Origin: Aphis gossypii
Taxonomy: Eukaryota > Arthropoda > Insecta > Hemiptera > Aphididae
Assembly: GCF_020184175.1 (NCBI RefSeq)
Contig: NC_065530.1
Span: 37,425,260 to 37,489,259, forward strand
Direction: 5' to 3'
Length of the DNA stretch: 64,000 nt
The translations under genes were made by a program, and so were the position numbers. This document shows positions 12,901-24,524 of this stretch, piece by piece. Each line of letters begins with the position of its first letter. Position 1 is the stretch's first letter. The notes beneath the pieces were generated by a model. The model searched no databases and had not been told where the DNA came from. It saw only the letters and a program-made list of their open reading frames with translations.

Positions 12901-15067
12901 TTTACATATTTAAATAGGTAGGTAAGTACAGATAATCTTATAATTTTGCGGTCATTTCTAATAAAAATAAATAAATAGTCACTAATATTATAAGATAATA
13001 TATACATTATAAATACTTAAAATTATTGATTTTTTTTAAATGGTGAGTTTGTGTGAACAATTATAAGTTATAATATGTAAATTTAAAAATGTCAAAATTA
13101 AATGTTAAATGTAGAGTATATTATTTCAAGTAATAATTAATTTGTCATTGTTTTATTTTCATGTGTACAGCTTCATGATTTTTGTTTAGGATAAAGATTT
13201 GAATTAATTTAATTTTATCTCATCTCATCTTGGTAAATAATATAATTCTTAGTTTATTTTTACCATACTAATGGCTGTTCTTACAATGTTCAGTTAGTGT
13301 CTGATAACGCTAACCGGAAGAATTTCTCATGTGTAAACCGATAGAATTCTACCGGTTAGTCTTAACCGACAATTAACCAGACATTATAAGAACGGCCTTA
13401 AGTGTCCAAGATCAATTTTTACCAATTTTTTTATCACCGTACAAAATGTTCACTATCAATTATTACCAATTCAATATTTCACCTAATAAAGTATCTATGG
13501 TATATAAATAAAACAATAGACAGTACAAAGTATCAGTTTACCTAATAATTTAAGTAACATTAAATTAAATGTGTAAAATAATGATCAAATTAAAAGGTAT
13601 GTTGAGTCTTAAATATCTAGGGGAAAATATATAAAAATATTAAGTAAGACGATACACATCTAATCTATGGTCCGCATATTGGAATAACTTACCTGCAAAT
13701 TTTCCCTCAAGATATAGAGATATTACACCCCATATTCTAAAAAATATTTGGTTCAACAACTTAGATCTGCAAAGATCACATATTGTACAATTTAACAAAT
13801 TATGCATAGGTCATTCTCTATTACCCAGTCACTCATTTAATCTCAATCTAAACAACTCTCCTCAGGGGCAGACTTAGGTATGTGGTGGCCCCTGGGCGGA
13901 ATATATTGTGGGGGCCCCTTATACATAAACAAGGAAATATATTTTTTACTTATTAAATAATATTTATATCTTATCTAGATTTAAAGAGATCGTTTATTAT
14001 TAATAAACGTAAATACATCTATTATTAGTTAGTAAAATAAAAATTTTAAAATGTCCAAAAAAAGTTCAATATTATTTAATTAAATATAAATATAAATAAA
14101 ATATTTTTTTTGTATCCTAATTTAAATATCATAAAATTGTGAGGGCCCCGAATTTGTGGGGGCCCCTGGGCTGCAGCCCACTCAGCCCTCTCTTAAATCC
14201 GGCCCTGACTCTCCTCTTTGTACTCTACATCTTAGTGAGTGTATTTGCGATTTTTCTCATATTATATTGTTTACTTATCCTGCTCTTAAATCTGAACGTC
14301 TAGTTATAATTAATTCTCTTTGATCTCTCGATTTCCTTTTTAATCTCCGCTCAATTCGCAATGCTAATTGCATCATCACCATAACAATTATTATAAGTTT
14401 TATTTTGGATGCTGGCTTAATTACATAAAATTAATAGTGAAATTATGCATATTATATGTAATTATATTGTACTAACACAAATATTTTAATCTAGTCAATA
14501 CTTTTTGTATTGAATGTACATTGATATGTGATTTATATATTAGTGTATATATTAAAATTGTAAGTTTTTATGATTTGTTGCTTTCGCATTATTTAAGACC
14601 TACAAAGTATCATGTACCTACTGACCTAATTTATAATATATATATACTATATATACTATAGAAATATGGGTTAGTTACTTGTTGTATGGTGGCAAATCCT
14701 TCATGAGTTTCAGAGCTCATCTGTCTATAGGAGACAGGTTCTTCATAGCCTGAATTATGTAATGACATTTGAGCAATTTCACGTCCTCGTTTAATTGAAG
14801 ATATCTTACTTTCTGGGAGATTATACACAAAATTTTCGCAATCATTATTTACTTTTAAGACCTACGAAAAAAAAAATTAACATTTATATTTTATCAAAAT
14901 ATTATTTCTTTTACTAAAGTATTTCTAACCTTCCATAAGATTTGCAAACTGATTGATGGTGGTAACCACTTCAACACATTTACCAGGGTGTCTTCATTCA
15001 TGGAATAGCATAACTGCTTTAATGATTTACTATAAAGTGACTCAACATTAGGACTAGAGTTACTCAT
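6998..15067 (-). CDS. APPBP2: Amyloid protein-binding protein 2 homologue (TPR protein)
   Basis: APPBP2 (PAT1) is a tetratricopeptide protein that binds the APP cytoplasmic tail and microtubules and acts as a CUL2 substrate receptor (family knowledge). I derive 12 exons: 14930-15067, 14679-14861, 10003-10110, 9773-9896, 9577-9712, 9331-9502, 9012-9266, 8817-8941, 8531-8694, 7553-7737, 7324-7493 and 6998-7283, giving 681 residues (human 585). Recognisable segments are LGDAGW, ALDSRRNLFG, RIKALILEEKALD, CNLGRLYQS, MHLKAIEIKESILG and VALSLGHLASLY in the C-terminal TPR block, then YTGLLYDFQGL. The start at 15067 follows an in-frame TAG. Exon 2 adds about 45 residues absent from the vertebrate protein and precedes a 4.6 kb intron. 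The exon 11/12 junction needs an unusual 40-base intron; every other junction is standard GT-AG. Confidence 0.9.
11121..11697. mobile_element. Foldback element with about 227-bp inverted arms
   Basis: A left arm (about 11121-11347) and right arm (about 11470-11697) are near-perfect reverse complements around a spacer of about 122 bp. The arms begin with ATATCCCAACAAAAC and end with its complement. The outer ATAT may be a target duplication or part of the arms. No protein is encoded. It lies inside APPBP2 intron 2, so the primary transcript could fold into a long double-stranded stem. Confidence 0.85.
12767..12892. mobile_element. Small TTAA-type MITE, copy 1
   Basis: About 126 bp with inverted ends GGGCCGTTCTTACAATGTT and ACATGTTCAGAACGGCTC, followed by TTAA and preceded by TTTA. 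A related copy lies at about 13269-13399; both share the interior TAGAATTCTACCGGTTAGTC. A TTAA target would fit a piggyBac-like family, but the left target is imperfect. Confidence 0.7.
13269..13399. mobile_element. Small TTAA-type MITE, copy 2
   Basis: Same family and orientation as the copy about 380 bp away in the same APPBP2 intron. Ends are TGGCTGTTCTTACAATGTT and ATAAGAACGGCC followed by TTAA. The interior has CCGGTTAGTCTTAACCGA. The copies differ by scattered substitutions and small indels, suggesting separate, older insertions. Confidence 0.7.
13863..14207. mobile_element. hAT-type MITE, 345 bp
   Basis: The ends CAGGGGCAGACTTAGG and CTTAAATCCGGCCCTG are diverged inverted repeats. The flanks are a perfect 8-bp duplication ACTCTCCT at 13855-13862 and 14208-14215. 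The interior has runs of GGGGGCCCC near each end and an AT-rich core. It lies in APPBP2 intron 2. Confidence 0.8.
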
Positions 15068-18000
15068 AATGATCTAGAGTATAAAAATATTTCAACGAAA
15101 TTAATGTCAATAAAATATATATCTCTACAGTATTATTTTAGAGCGCACTACATTCATTTACTGACTGTCAAACACCAGTATATAATTTTGTCAGTTTAAT
15201 GAAGACTTCATTTAAAATTGGCTTATGTATTATTTTCACTTAATAGTTAATTGCGGCTAGACTACTACAGTACTACTTAGAACTAAGAATTCAAAGCAAT
15301 TCGACATCAAAGTATTCCCATATGGAATTATTTAATTGTCTATAATGTCTTGAATCTTATGTTATCACTTGTCACCGTGACACTGTATCAGTAACGCTGA
15401 TAACAGTATGATGCAATATTTTCATATTTGGTACATTTCATAATTTGCAGTGCTAACAGTGCTTCATTGCGGTCAATAATAACAACTAACTAGATTCGAA
15501 GAGAAAAGACCGATCGTATATCGATAGGAATTTTTTGGTTCTGAAAAAATATTTTAAAACAATAAATACCATCTGATTTCTACAGTCATTGTACTGAATA
15601 ATTTAAAAATAATTGTTTTCATATGTTGAATCAAGCTCTTAAATTTTAATATCTGTCTGGTAGGACTGTAATTATTTTTTAGTCTTCATTCAATTTATGG
15701 AACTGGACAACAGGTGAGCTATGATCCAAAACAACTCGGTGGGTTTTTCAAAATATGAACTAATTATGAGTGTTTGCCATTTGGTTGTAAATTTATTTTT
15801 CTTAAATAATGATAAATTAGTACAAAAATTTATATTTTATTGAAAAAATCGAATTATGAAACCGGACAATACTTGTAACTGTAATCAGACGTCAGTAATC
15901 CTAAAACTCCGTAGGCCGATACTTCGTCTATTCAGCGCTGGGTTAGTTATTATTTGTCGAGTACCTTAATATAGAACCACCAAATATTTATTCTGTACTA
16001 GTACTACCTACTGGCTACTACTTTAATTAAAAACGTTGTTAAAAAATATGAGAACTTACATTCAAAATTAATTTGATTAAATCGTTTATAATAACGTCTG
16101 GACACAAAACAGATTATTAAGAAATCTTTAAAAGTATTGTGTGACTACCAACTTATAACATTATGTTTATAGTTAACAAAATGTTGATAGGATCAGTAAA
16201 AAATAAATAAGTACACTATATGGGTATAGCTTAATACCCAGTATTGTATTTTAAAAATATATTGTTCTTAAACGATAGGTAATGATCACGATTATGTTGA
16301 CAGGGGCACAGGGCCATATCCAAAGTTTGATAAAAATAACAAATAAGTACAAGAAAAAAAATAACGAAGAATTTACCGTCCAACACATTATAAATCATAA
16401 ATTTAATAATTAATATAAGACGTGTGGATATAAGGTAGATATAGGCACGGTTATTCTATGAAAACGCAAATCACAGTACACAACCTATGTGTTACCTACA
16501 CGTCAATCATGGACAAGCGAAAATTACCAATAGTATTATTATTAACGTGCACCGTTGACGGTTTAAAAAGCATTGATAAGGTTAAATCTATTGAATATTA
16601 ATATCTATAATTTATGCGATTTGCACTTGACAGTTGTTGGTAGGTACATAATCACATATTATATACATACCTACATATATACAGTGCATGTACAATGTAG
16701 GTATATGTTATACAATTGCGGTTACAATGTTAGTTAGATATATGTTATTTTCAATATAAATATAATAGATAGCCACAAGCTGTAACACGGAAATAATATA
16801 ATTCTCGCACGTAAAAATATAAAGTATCAATTATAATTTGAAATAAACGAAAAATAAAAAAAAAATTCTTAAAAAAAACAATGAATATTGTATTCCATTG
16901 CGCCGGTAAATATAATAATTACTTATGCAAACAATAACGGTTGCGTGTTGCATAATAAGGATAAAGACTTATAAAACCAATAGCGATATGCCAATAGCTC
17001 AATAAATAATATAAAAGTACATTATTCTTACCTACATAACATACATGCGAGATAATTATTTAATAATATATTGTTTTTATCTGGACATCTTAATTTCAGA
17101 ATGCAGATGACCTCGGAGAATTTATTTATATAGTTAGAACTTAGAAGTTAAACTTATAATTATAGTTTAAAAACAAATTGTGATCGTTTTTAATTTTTCT
17201 GTTTTGACATTTTGTACTACTAATTTAAAATAATTATTGTCTATACTTATATAATATTCAACAACAAGAGCTGATATAGAAAAAAAATAAAAATTGAACA
17301 TTAATTTAAACATAATAATAAAGTATAGATTTTATAATTGGTGTATACCTATATCTATTGTATTGTATTTTTGTGGTAATGTCATAAAATATTGATATTT
17401 GAAATATCTATCTTGGTTATGTGTCAGATGAATCACTCTTTCAAAACTGCCTCCCAGTAATAATAAACATAATTATTTATTAGGTATACTTAGGTACATT
17501 TCATATGAAAGCAAAATACTATTGTACCATTCAAACCAAATATTTAAGTCTTAAAACTTGGAAAATAGAATATGATTCATTATAGTTACCTACCTACCTA
17601 CTATAAATTTATTTAACTTGATATACAATATACGTAATACGTAATTTGGTTTACGTTTACACTATTTATAAATACTGTATAATAAAGTATTAAACTTTCG
17701 AGTAAATGTTAAATAAAATTCATTTAAAATATACTTTTAATATTTTGTTTACCATACAATAAAATTTAATAAACAGTAATTTCATCTGTTTCAGTTATTA
17801 TTTATTTAGGCCATCTATAAGGTTATCATTATTTTAAATGCAACTATTATTGTCTTGGATAATATTTTTATCATTAATAAACAATTAAACTTGTTTTAAC
17901 ACTGAAAAACTAATTACTAAACTTCTTATTTTATGCTTAAACGAATTAAATGTCTTAAATTATTATACTTATGAGTTATGACTGAATGTTTGTTAAAATA

Positions 18001-21000
18001 ACATTAAAATGATATTTAATCTTATTGTAAAGTTTTTAGGTTTAAATGTTTGATTAAAGTTTTTATACAAGTACTGCAAGAATCTACAAGATTATTTTAT
18101 TACTAATCTAAAATACAAACTCAATATTATATGAACAACATACGTCTTGAAATCACATTCAAATATCTGCAACGCTAATATTTACTTAAATTATTGTTCA
18201 TAAAAGAAGGATATAAAGTATTTTGCACGATTATAATTCATATTGTTCTTTATTATGTATGCGTATACAAGATAGTATAAAATAAATAGTTTAAGTTGAA
18301 TCTTGGGCTGTCGTTATACAAAAATATCTTCAGAAATGAATTCAAATACATGATAAGGTATACCTATCTATGATAAATAACGTTTATTGAAAACATTGAG
18401 ATAATATTATGTTTCGAGTTGTGGCTTGTTGTATGGTTGTTGAGAGTTGACAATTTGGTATTTACATGCATTTTAGGAGTTCAGAAATATGGGTACCTAA
18501 ATATTTTGAAATATATACAATATACCAGGTATACAACATACGTAGATAATACGTTAATACGTAATAATTACGTATTACTTATAAATAGTAAATAAGATTA
18601 TAGATTTAACTATTATTAAGTCACATACATATATATGTATTATACATCTAAATGTGTACGTTGAATGCCATTGATTAATAAATACTTTTCCTATACCTGC
18701 GTATTTCCTATAATAATTAGATTATTGTTATTATTAAATATTGTTATATGTTATACCATTGTGTTCTATACATAGGAGTCAACGTAATTGAGCGGTATAC
18801 ATACCACTTACCAGCAACTCAAGGCCGTATCTAGAATTTTTTTTTAGGATAAGAACGGACCGCTTGATGCAACTATTTAATATGTCGGTTACGACTCAAG
18901 TAAGAAATCGACCATTGCTCACAACTCTCGGTTTTAATGGTTAAAGTTGAAAAAAATATCATTGACCTGCCGAGCCACAATTTGAATGAAAAATCGGAGG
19001 GTACCGAAGCCCCCTATTTTTTCAGTTATTTATATAACCCCATGCCATCCATTCAATACAATCACATATTTAATGTGAATATTGGATATTAGTACAACAG
19101 TACATATAATTATTATTTTAAAAATAAAATAATAGAACTATTTAATTTGCATAATAAAATAACAAAGAGTGTATAGCATACTCAAGTACCTCCTTTTTTA
19201 TATATTTACTAAGGTACAATCATTTTTAACACGAGTCGTGAGTTAAGATTTTAACCTCGGTTCATTCGCTGGAAATATTTAATATCGAACATCAGTATAA
19301 TATTCATGTAATATTATTATTATATATATAAGACGGCGTTTTGGATAGGCAATTTAAAGTTTTGTTCCCTTTTTCGTAATAACTACAAAAAAATAATACC
19401 TAAGTACCTAACAAGTAACAATAAATAATAATTGAATAAACAATTAACAAATTAAGGCAATTCAGCCAATTTGAACACTAAGAGGATGTCTACCTATTTA
19501 AATAGTAAATCAAATAATTTTTCTAATACCTAAAATCTATTTTAAAACAATTTAGGTATGCTTTAAGTAGTTTAAGTGTTAAATCTTTAACACAATATTG
19601 TTAAAGTTTATTTTTTGCTAGTTATTTGCTTGTTTTTTTATTATTGTTTTTCCTCGGATATATTTCATGACTTATAGAAATATCTTTTTATCCTGTAACC
19701 CATTTTTAAAACCGGTGATTGCATTAATATTGTACATTGTAGTCTTATCAACATTATGTCATCCATTCCAAAATTATCTGAGTCAATTTAATTCCAAAAA
19801 TTAATCTTTAATATTATAAACATAATATAATATCTGTGATTATATGTTTAGAACATTAAATTTGAATTTTAACTAATTCTGCATATTATATCTTCAACTT
19901 CAAATCTGGTAACTTATTATAAGTATTAAATTAATTTAAATTTTAATTGAGAAAGGTAATTAGGTAAATACAATCCTCAATGTAGTATTCATTCACAAAT
20001 TGGAGTTTATACTTGATGGGTGTTAATGATTATATTTTACTGGTTACATTCATGTAGGATAAATAGAGTTATTTACCATGCATGCTCTCCTATCTTTCTT
20101 CAATAATGCAATAATTCAAAATCTAATTTTTAGAATTTTCAAATATACTTAATCTGGAGTGGCCTATGGAAATACAAAATTAATTTTTTTTTTATTGAGA
20201 ATCCTCTTTCTTAATTAAATTATTCAGAGGATATTTTTTCTAAAATTGTTGATAAATAATTTTGTGGTATGCACATTTATTCAAATTGCGATTTTTGTAA
20301 TAGTTACTTAGCCATAATAATAGTATAATTATACTATTATTATTACTAAAATGTCTAAAATACCATATTTTCAATTAGGTACTTATTTTTTTATATATAT
20401 ACTTATATTATTTAAAGAGTATTTTATGGTAATAAGAATCTTTTATTTTTCAAATAAGAACCTATGTTTTTTACTGCAATTTAACATACATAATTTTTCT
20501 GGAAATTTTTATTTAGGTATTTTTAGATTGAAATCTTAACAAGTAGTTATTGAGATGGGTATTTAATTTTATATATTAAGGATACCTAACAGGTGAAATT
20601 TAGTTAAGATGATATGGGAGGTATGGTGATTTTGAATCGCGGAAAAAATTACCACGGAAAAAAACCCAAACTAAAAAACACACGCCGGAAAAAAAACCCA
20701 AAAAAATATATTATACATAATATATTTACATTTATTTATAGATACATATTTTAAATAATGTACACAGTAGTAAAATATAATACTTTATTAAATTAGACAT
20801 ACATACTTTATAGCAATTCAATTAAATTTTATATTGTTAAACTTCGCTTTTTATTGTTAATTATCATTATTATACAGTTAAGTTAATTTTAATTTTTTTC
20901 ATGTATACATAGATATAGCCTACAAGTTATTATTATAATTAACCTTATAATTCAACAATTTACTATTGTATAAAAGTAGTATTAAGTATTAACTATTAGT

Positions 21001-22682
21001 AGTAGTAATAGTATTAACTATTGATTGTTATCGTTTTGACACCATTTTATTATTGTCTCAAATGAGATAAATATAATCAATGATTATTAATTAACCTTTA
21101 ATAAATGTTGATTTTGCTTAAATAAGTTTAACTTTTTTATACCTAATGGCTAATAGTATTTCAACACCAAGCTTACTTCAGCTAGATTTCTACACTCAAA
21201 TGTCTTTAATATTGACACGTTTTGTTGTTAATTCAACACAAGATTTCTATGTGTGATAATTAACAATACTATCTATATTTTACATAATATTATACCTTGT
21301 CAATAAATTTCATTTTTTTGCCCAACCTTTGGTAGTTTGATAAGCATTTTGACATTTAATTTAATTTACATTGCTTATATATTTATATATATCAATATAA
21401 TATAAGTAAGCTGTACTTTTCCAAGTTTTTAACCAGTCAAAATATTAGTTGGGTAATAAAATTGAAATTTATAGACAGGTATTTTGTACCTATACCTATC
21501 CATTCCACTTAAAAATACAACACTTGGTTCTTGACTGTTGTAATAGTAGGTACCTACTACCTACATAAATAATTAACTCAGTACTCAGTTGCTCAGTAAT
21601 AAATCCAAAACTAACGGTTTGTTTTATATTTTGTTCTACATTTTTCTACATACCTACCTACTAAGGATATTATAAAATCTAATAAAGGGTGGGACAAGCT
21701 AGGTTAACCTATTATGTTATCACAAACGAGAATATTTTGTATTTTTAATATTTTGTTCCTATGTTCTGTTAAATAATTATATGATAAAATTATTTTAAAA
21801 ATATTATTATTTATTATTAAAAATATATTATATGATTGTAAATCCATTGTATAATCAACAATCAACCACAGTTAATAAAATATTTCATAATATAAGATTA
21901 TAATTATAGCACTTTTTTTTCCATGGTCATTTTTTTATACTTTAAAACGTTTGAAATATCTATAGAGCAGTATATACTTTAATCATAGATTTTTATGTAG
22001 GTAGCTTAAACATAGTTTCCTTTAACAAAATCAGTATGATCTATATGCTATGTCGTGAACAACTTGAATTATAAACTGATTATAGTTAAAGCAAATAATA
22101 AATATTATCAATTAGTAGTTCCAAAAGTCCAATTTTTTCGATAGTTTAGGCATAGATTAAATTGGTATAAAATATTTTCATGATATACAGGCATGTAGCT
22201 ACAGGACATAATGCATTATAATAAATAACAGCTGATTTAATATTTGCTTTTAGCTTCAATATATTTCTTTTAGACTTTAAGTACATTGTATACACGAAAA
22301 GTATATTATTTTATCATTATCTAAATAATGATACTTAATAGTCATATAAATTTTATATAACTATTAAGTAATTTTAACTTTATAATTATATTTTTGTTTG
22401 TCAAAACCAAGTGTCAAAGTATAATAATGCACGTAATACGTATCATAAAGTAATTTTTCTTAAGAATATTTTTGTATAAAAATTGTAAACAATTATAAAG
22501 TAGGTAGGCACATCAATTAAACTTACTCTAAACAATATGATTCAAGGACATTATAGTTTAACTTTTACTATTGTTTACTGGGCTTAACAATATATCACAG
22601 AAAGAATATTTTGCATTTAAATCATACTACAGTGGTTTAACAAAAACAAAAATGACACAATTTATTAGTAAAACAAATCAGG
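15068..22682. other. Long gene-poor interval
   Basis: No exon series was found on either strand between APPBP2 and neuferricin. The first 400 bases (15068-15500) presumably contain the APPBP2 promoter and 5' untranslated region. Around 20638-20705 is a patch rich in CCACGGAAAAAAA/CCGGAAAAAAA words. Around 18815-18860 and 16300 are GC-richer fragments that may be worn transposon ends. Otherwise simple AT-rich sequence. Confidence 0.45.
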
Positions 22683-23877
22683 TTAACTGATTTTGACGTA
22701 ACAAGTTGTCGCACTAGCATCACAATCCTCATACTCATTAATATGTACTAATTCAGCTTTGCTCAGGGTGTCTAGTTGAACACATGCACAGCGAAAAGAC
22801 AACTTTCCATTTTCATCCAATGATTGTAATTTACGAGGTACTCCAATCCAATTCCTTTTAATGCCACCACTATATATATTTTAAAATAAACAATTATCAA
22901 TAAATTTAAAAATCTTAAATAATTAGAGAATGTCTATATTTTTATAAATCTAACCTTAATGTAGTACACCAGACTTTACTTTTTTGATTTTCTTGAACAT
23001 ATTCTATATTACAACTTGGATATTGTGCCATTTCTTTATTTTTAGCTTCTTTAGCCATTTTACCCGATTTTATTTTTTCAAACACCAATTTATTGTAGTC
23101 TGTTTCTTTACCAGATGAATCATAATATCGTCCAATTAATTTTCCTAGAACATCAAATTAATAATATATATTAAAATAAGTTACATCCAAATCAAGTAAA
23201 TAAAACAAAATTTGGGAATATACATTAAAATAATTAGTAGTTAATATTGAATTGGTAGATAATATAAAAATATAAATTATAAGTACCAATTTCTTTGTAT
23301 TTTTTCTTGTAAGTATTAAGCCAAGTATCTAGTCCTATTAAATCACTTGGGTCCATATCACTGACATGATCAGTTAGGTTTTCTTCGTCGAATAAACCAG
23401 TAATAAATGAACGACTAGCATCGCGACCTAAAATTATATTATTTTTAACAAAAACAAGCAATTTTTAATATTATTGAACTAGGGTAAAAACTGTTAAAAA
23501 TAAAATACATTTTGAAATAAACAAAACAAAAAATAACTTGTTTTCAACAATTTTCATTAGATGTAGAAACTTAGGGACTTACCAGAAAATCCACTATATG
23601 AACCACCAGGTCCATAGAATCTTCTACCTTCTGTTACGTCAAATACAATGCCAAGAATGGATAAATATATTTTACCACCATCAACACCATTGTATCGACT
23701 TAATCGAGTTGTATCAAAAAGAGAACATACTTTAGGTGTGTTAATTAAGAATCGTTCAAAAATTGCATAACTACATAATAAGTTTTGAGCGGGTTCATAG
23801 AAAAATAGCATAGATAATACTAATACTATAATTGTTATACATGAGAAAAAAGTATTTTTTAAATTAAAACCCTCCAT
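22683..23877 (-). CDS. CYB5D2: Neuferricin homologue (cytochrome b5-like/MAPR protein)
   Basis: Neuferricin is a secreted or membrane-anchored haem-binding protein of the MAPR family, linked in vertebrates to neuronal differentiation (family knowledge). Exons 23583-23877, 23287-23427, 22955-23144 and 22683-22869 give 270 residues (human 264). An N-terminal hydrophobic segment (about residues 9-27) looks like a signal anchor. The cytochrome b5-like domain has IYLSILGIVFDVTEGRRFY, GPGGSYSGFSGRDASRSFITG split over the exon 1/2 junction, and ends near GLDTWLNTYKKKYKEIGKLIGRYYD. Two Tyr residues of the GRRFYGPGGSY stretch occupy MAPR haem-pocket positions. The C-terminal region has conserved-looking cysteines (YPSC, VWCTT, FRCAC, DCDASATTC). 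All introns are GT-AG. Confidence 0.92.
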
Positions 23878-24524
23878 ATGAGTTACTTAATAATTAATAT
23901 TGTTCGACGAAACCTATCTGTTAATAATAATTTATTTAAAACAAGATAATAATAACAAATAATAAGTAACTAGTAATAAAAAATAGGTAGTTATTAATAA
24001 TTATAATAATTTTAATTAATTGAATATTGAATTCATTATTTGTGGTATAAAATTAATAATATTACGACTATGATTAAAGATATTATATAAAAGTAAATTT
24101 TAAACTTTGAGAGTTTAAATTATGATTTTAAAACTATGACAACCACTCTGTGATTGTTCTGTGGTGATAAGCAGTCACTAATATCAATAACATCACTATT
24201 ATTATTCTATTCTGTGGTCTTCTAAGACCGTGGTATATATACAGATATAGATAATAAAGTTTATTATCTATATCTGTGGTCTGTGATAATAATAAAAATA
24301 TCATTATCTGTTTTCGGGTGAAAGTTTTTCCTATTTTACTACAGGGTATTTACTATTTAGCATTCGTATTTATTATCGTCGATCTCATAAACTATACACA
24401 AATTGTAGCCACTACTCACTAGTCGCAGAGCCGAAGAGGTTGGACGTCGTATTTGATATTTTGATCTGTCGTTTGCTTTTGCTATTTCGCGTTCACTTGT
24501 ACACGTGGCTTCCGTGTTAAAATC
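23878..24524. promoter_or_regulatory. Divergent promoter region, neuferricin and YARS
   Basis: Only 647 bases separate the start codons of two oppositely oriented housekeeping genes, so a shared bidirectional promoter is likely (inference). Within it are TCTAAGACCGTGGT at 24221-24234, a 35-base palindrome at 24242-24276, the word TCTGTGGTCT at 24211-24220 and again at 24273-24282, and TGATAAGCAGTCAC (near 24163-24178) that recurs near 63752. No TATA box can be picked out with confidence. Confidence 0.55.
24241..24277. repeat. Near-perfect palindrome in the divergent promoter
   Basis: A 17-base arm CAGATATAGATAATAAA is followed by one G and its exact reverse complement. The terminal ATCTGTG word on the right resembles the ends of the tiny elements at 58998, 62048 and 63653, so it may be a relic of the same family. 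Unlike those, no 8-bp flanking duplication is visible. Confidence 0.75.

Noticed and set aside
23538..23735. Plus-strand frame opposite neuferricin exon 1
   Set aside because: Antisense shadow of a conserved exon.
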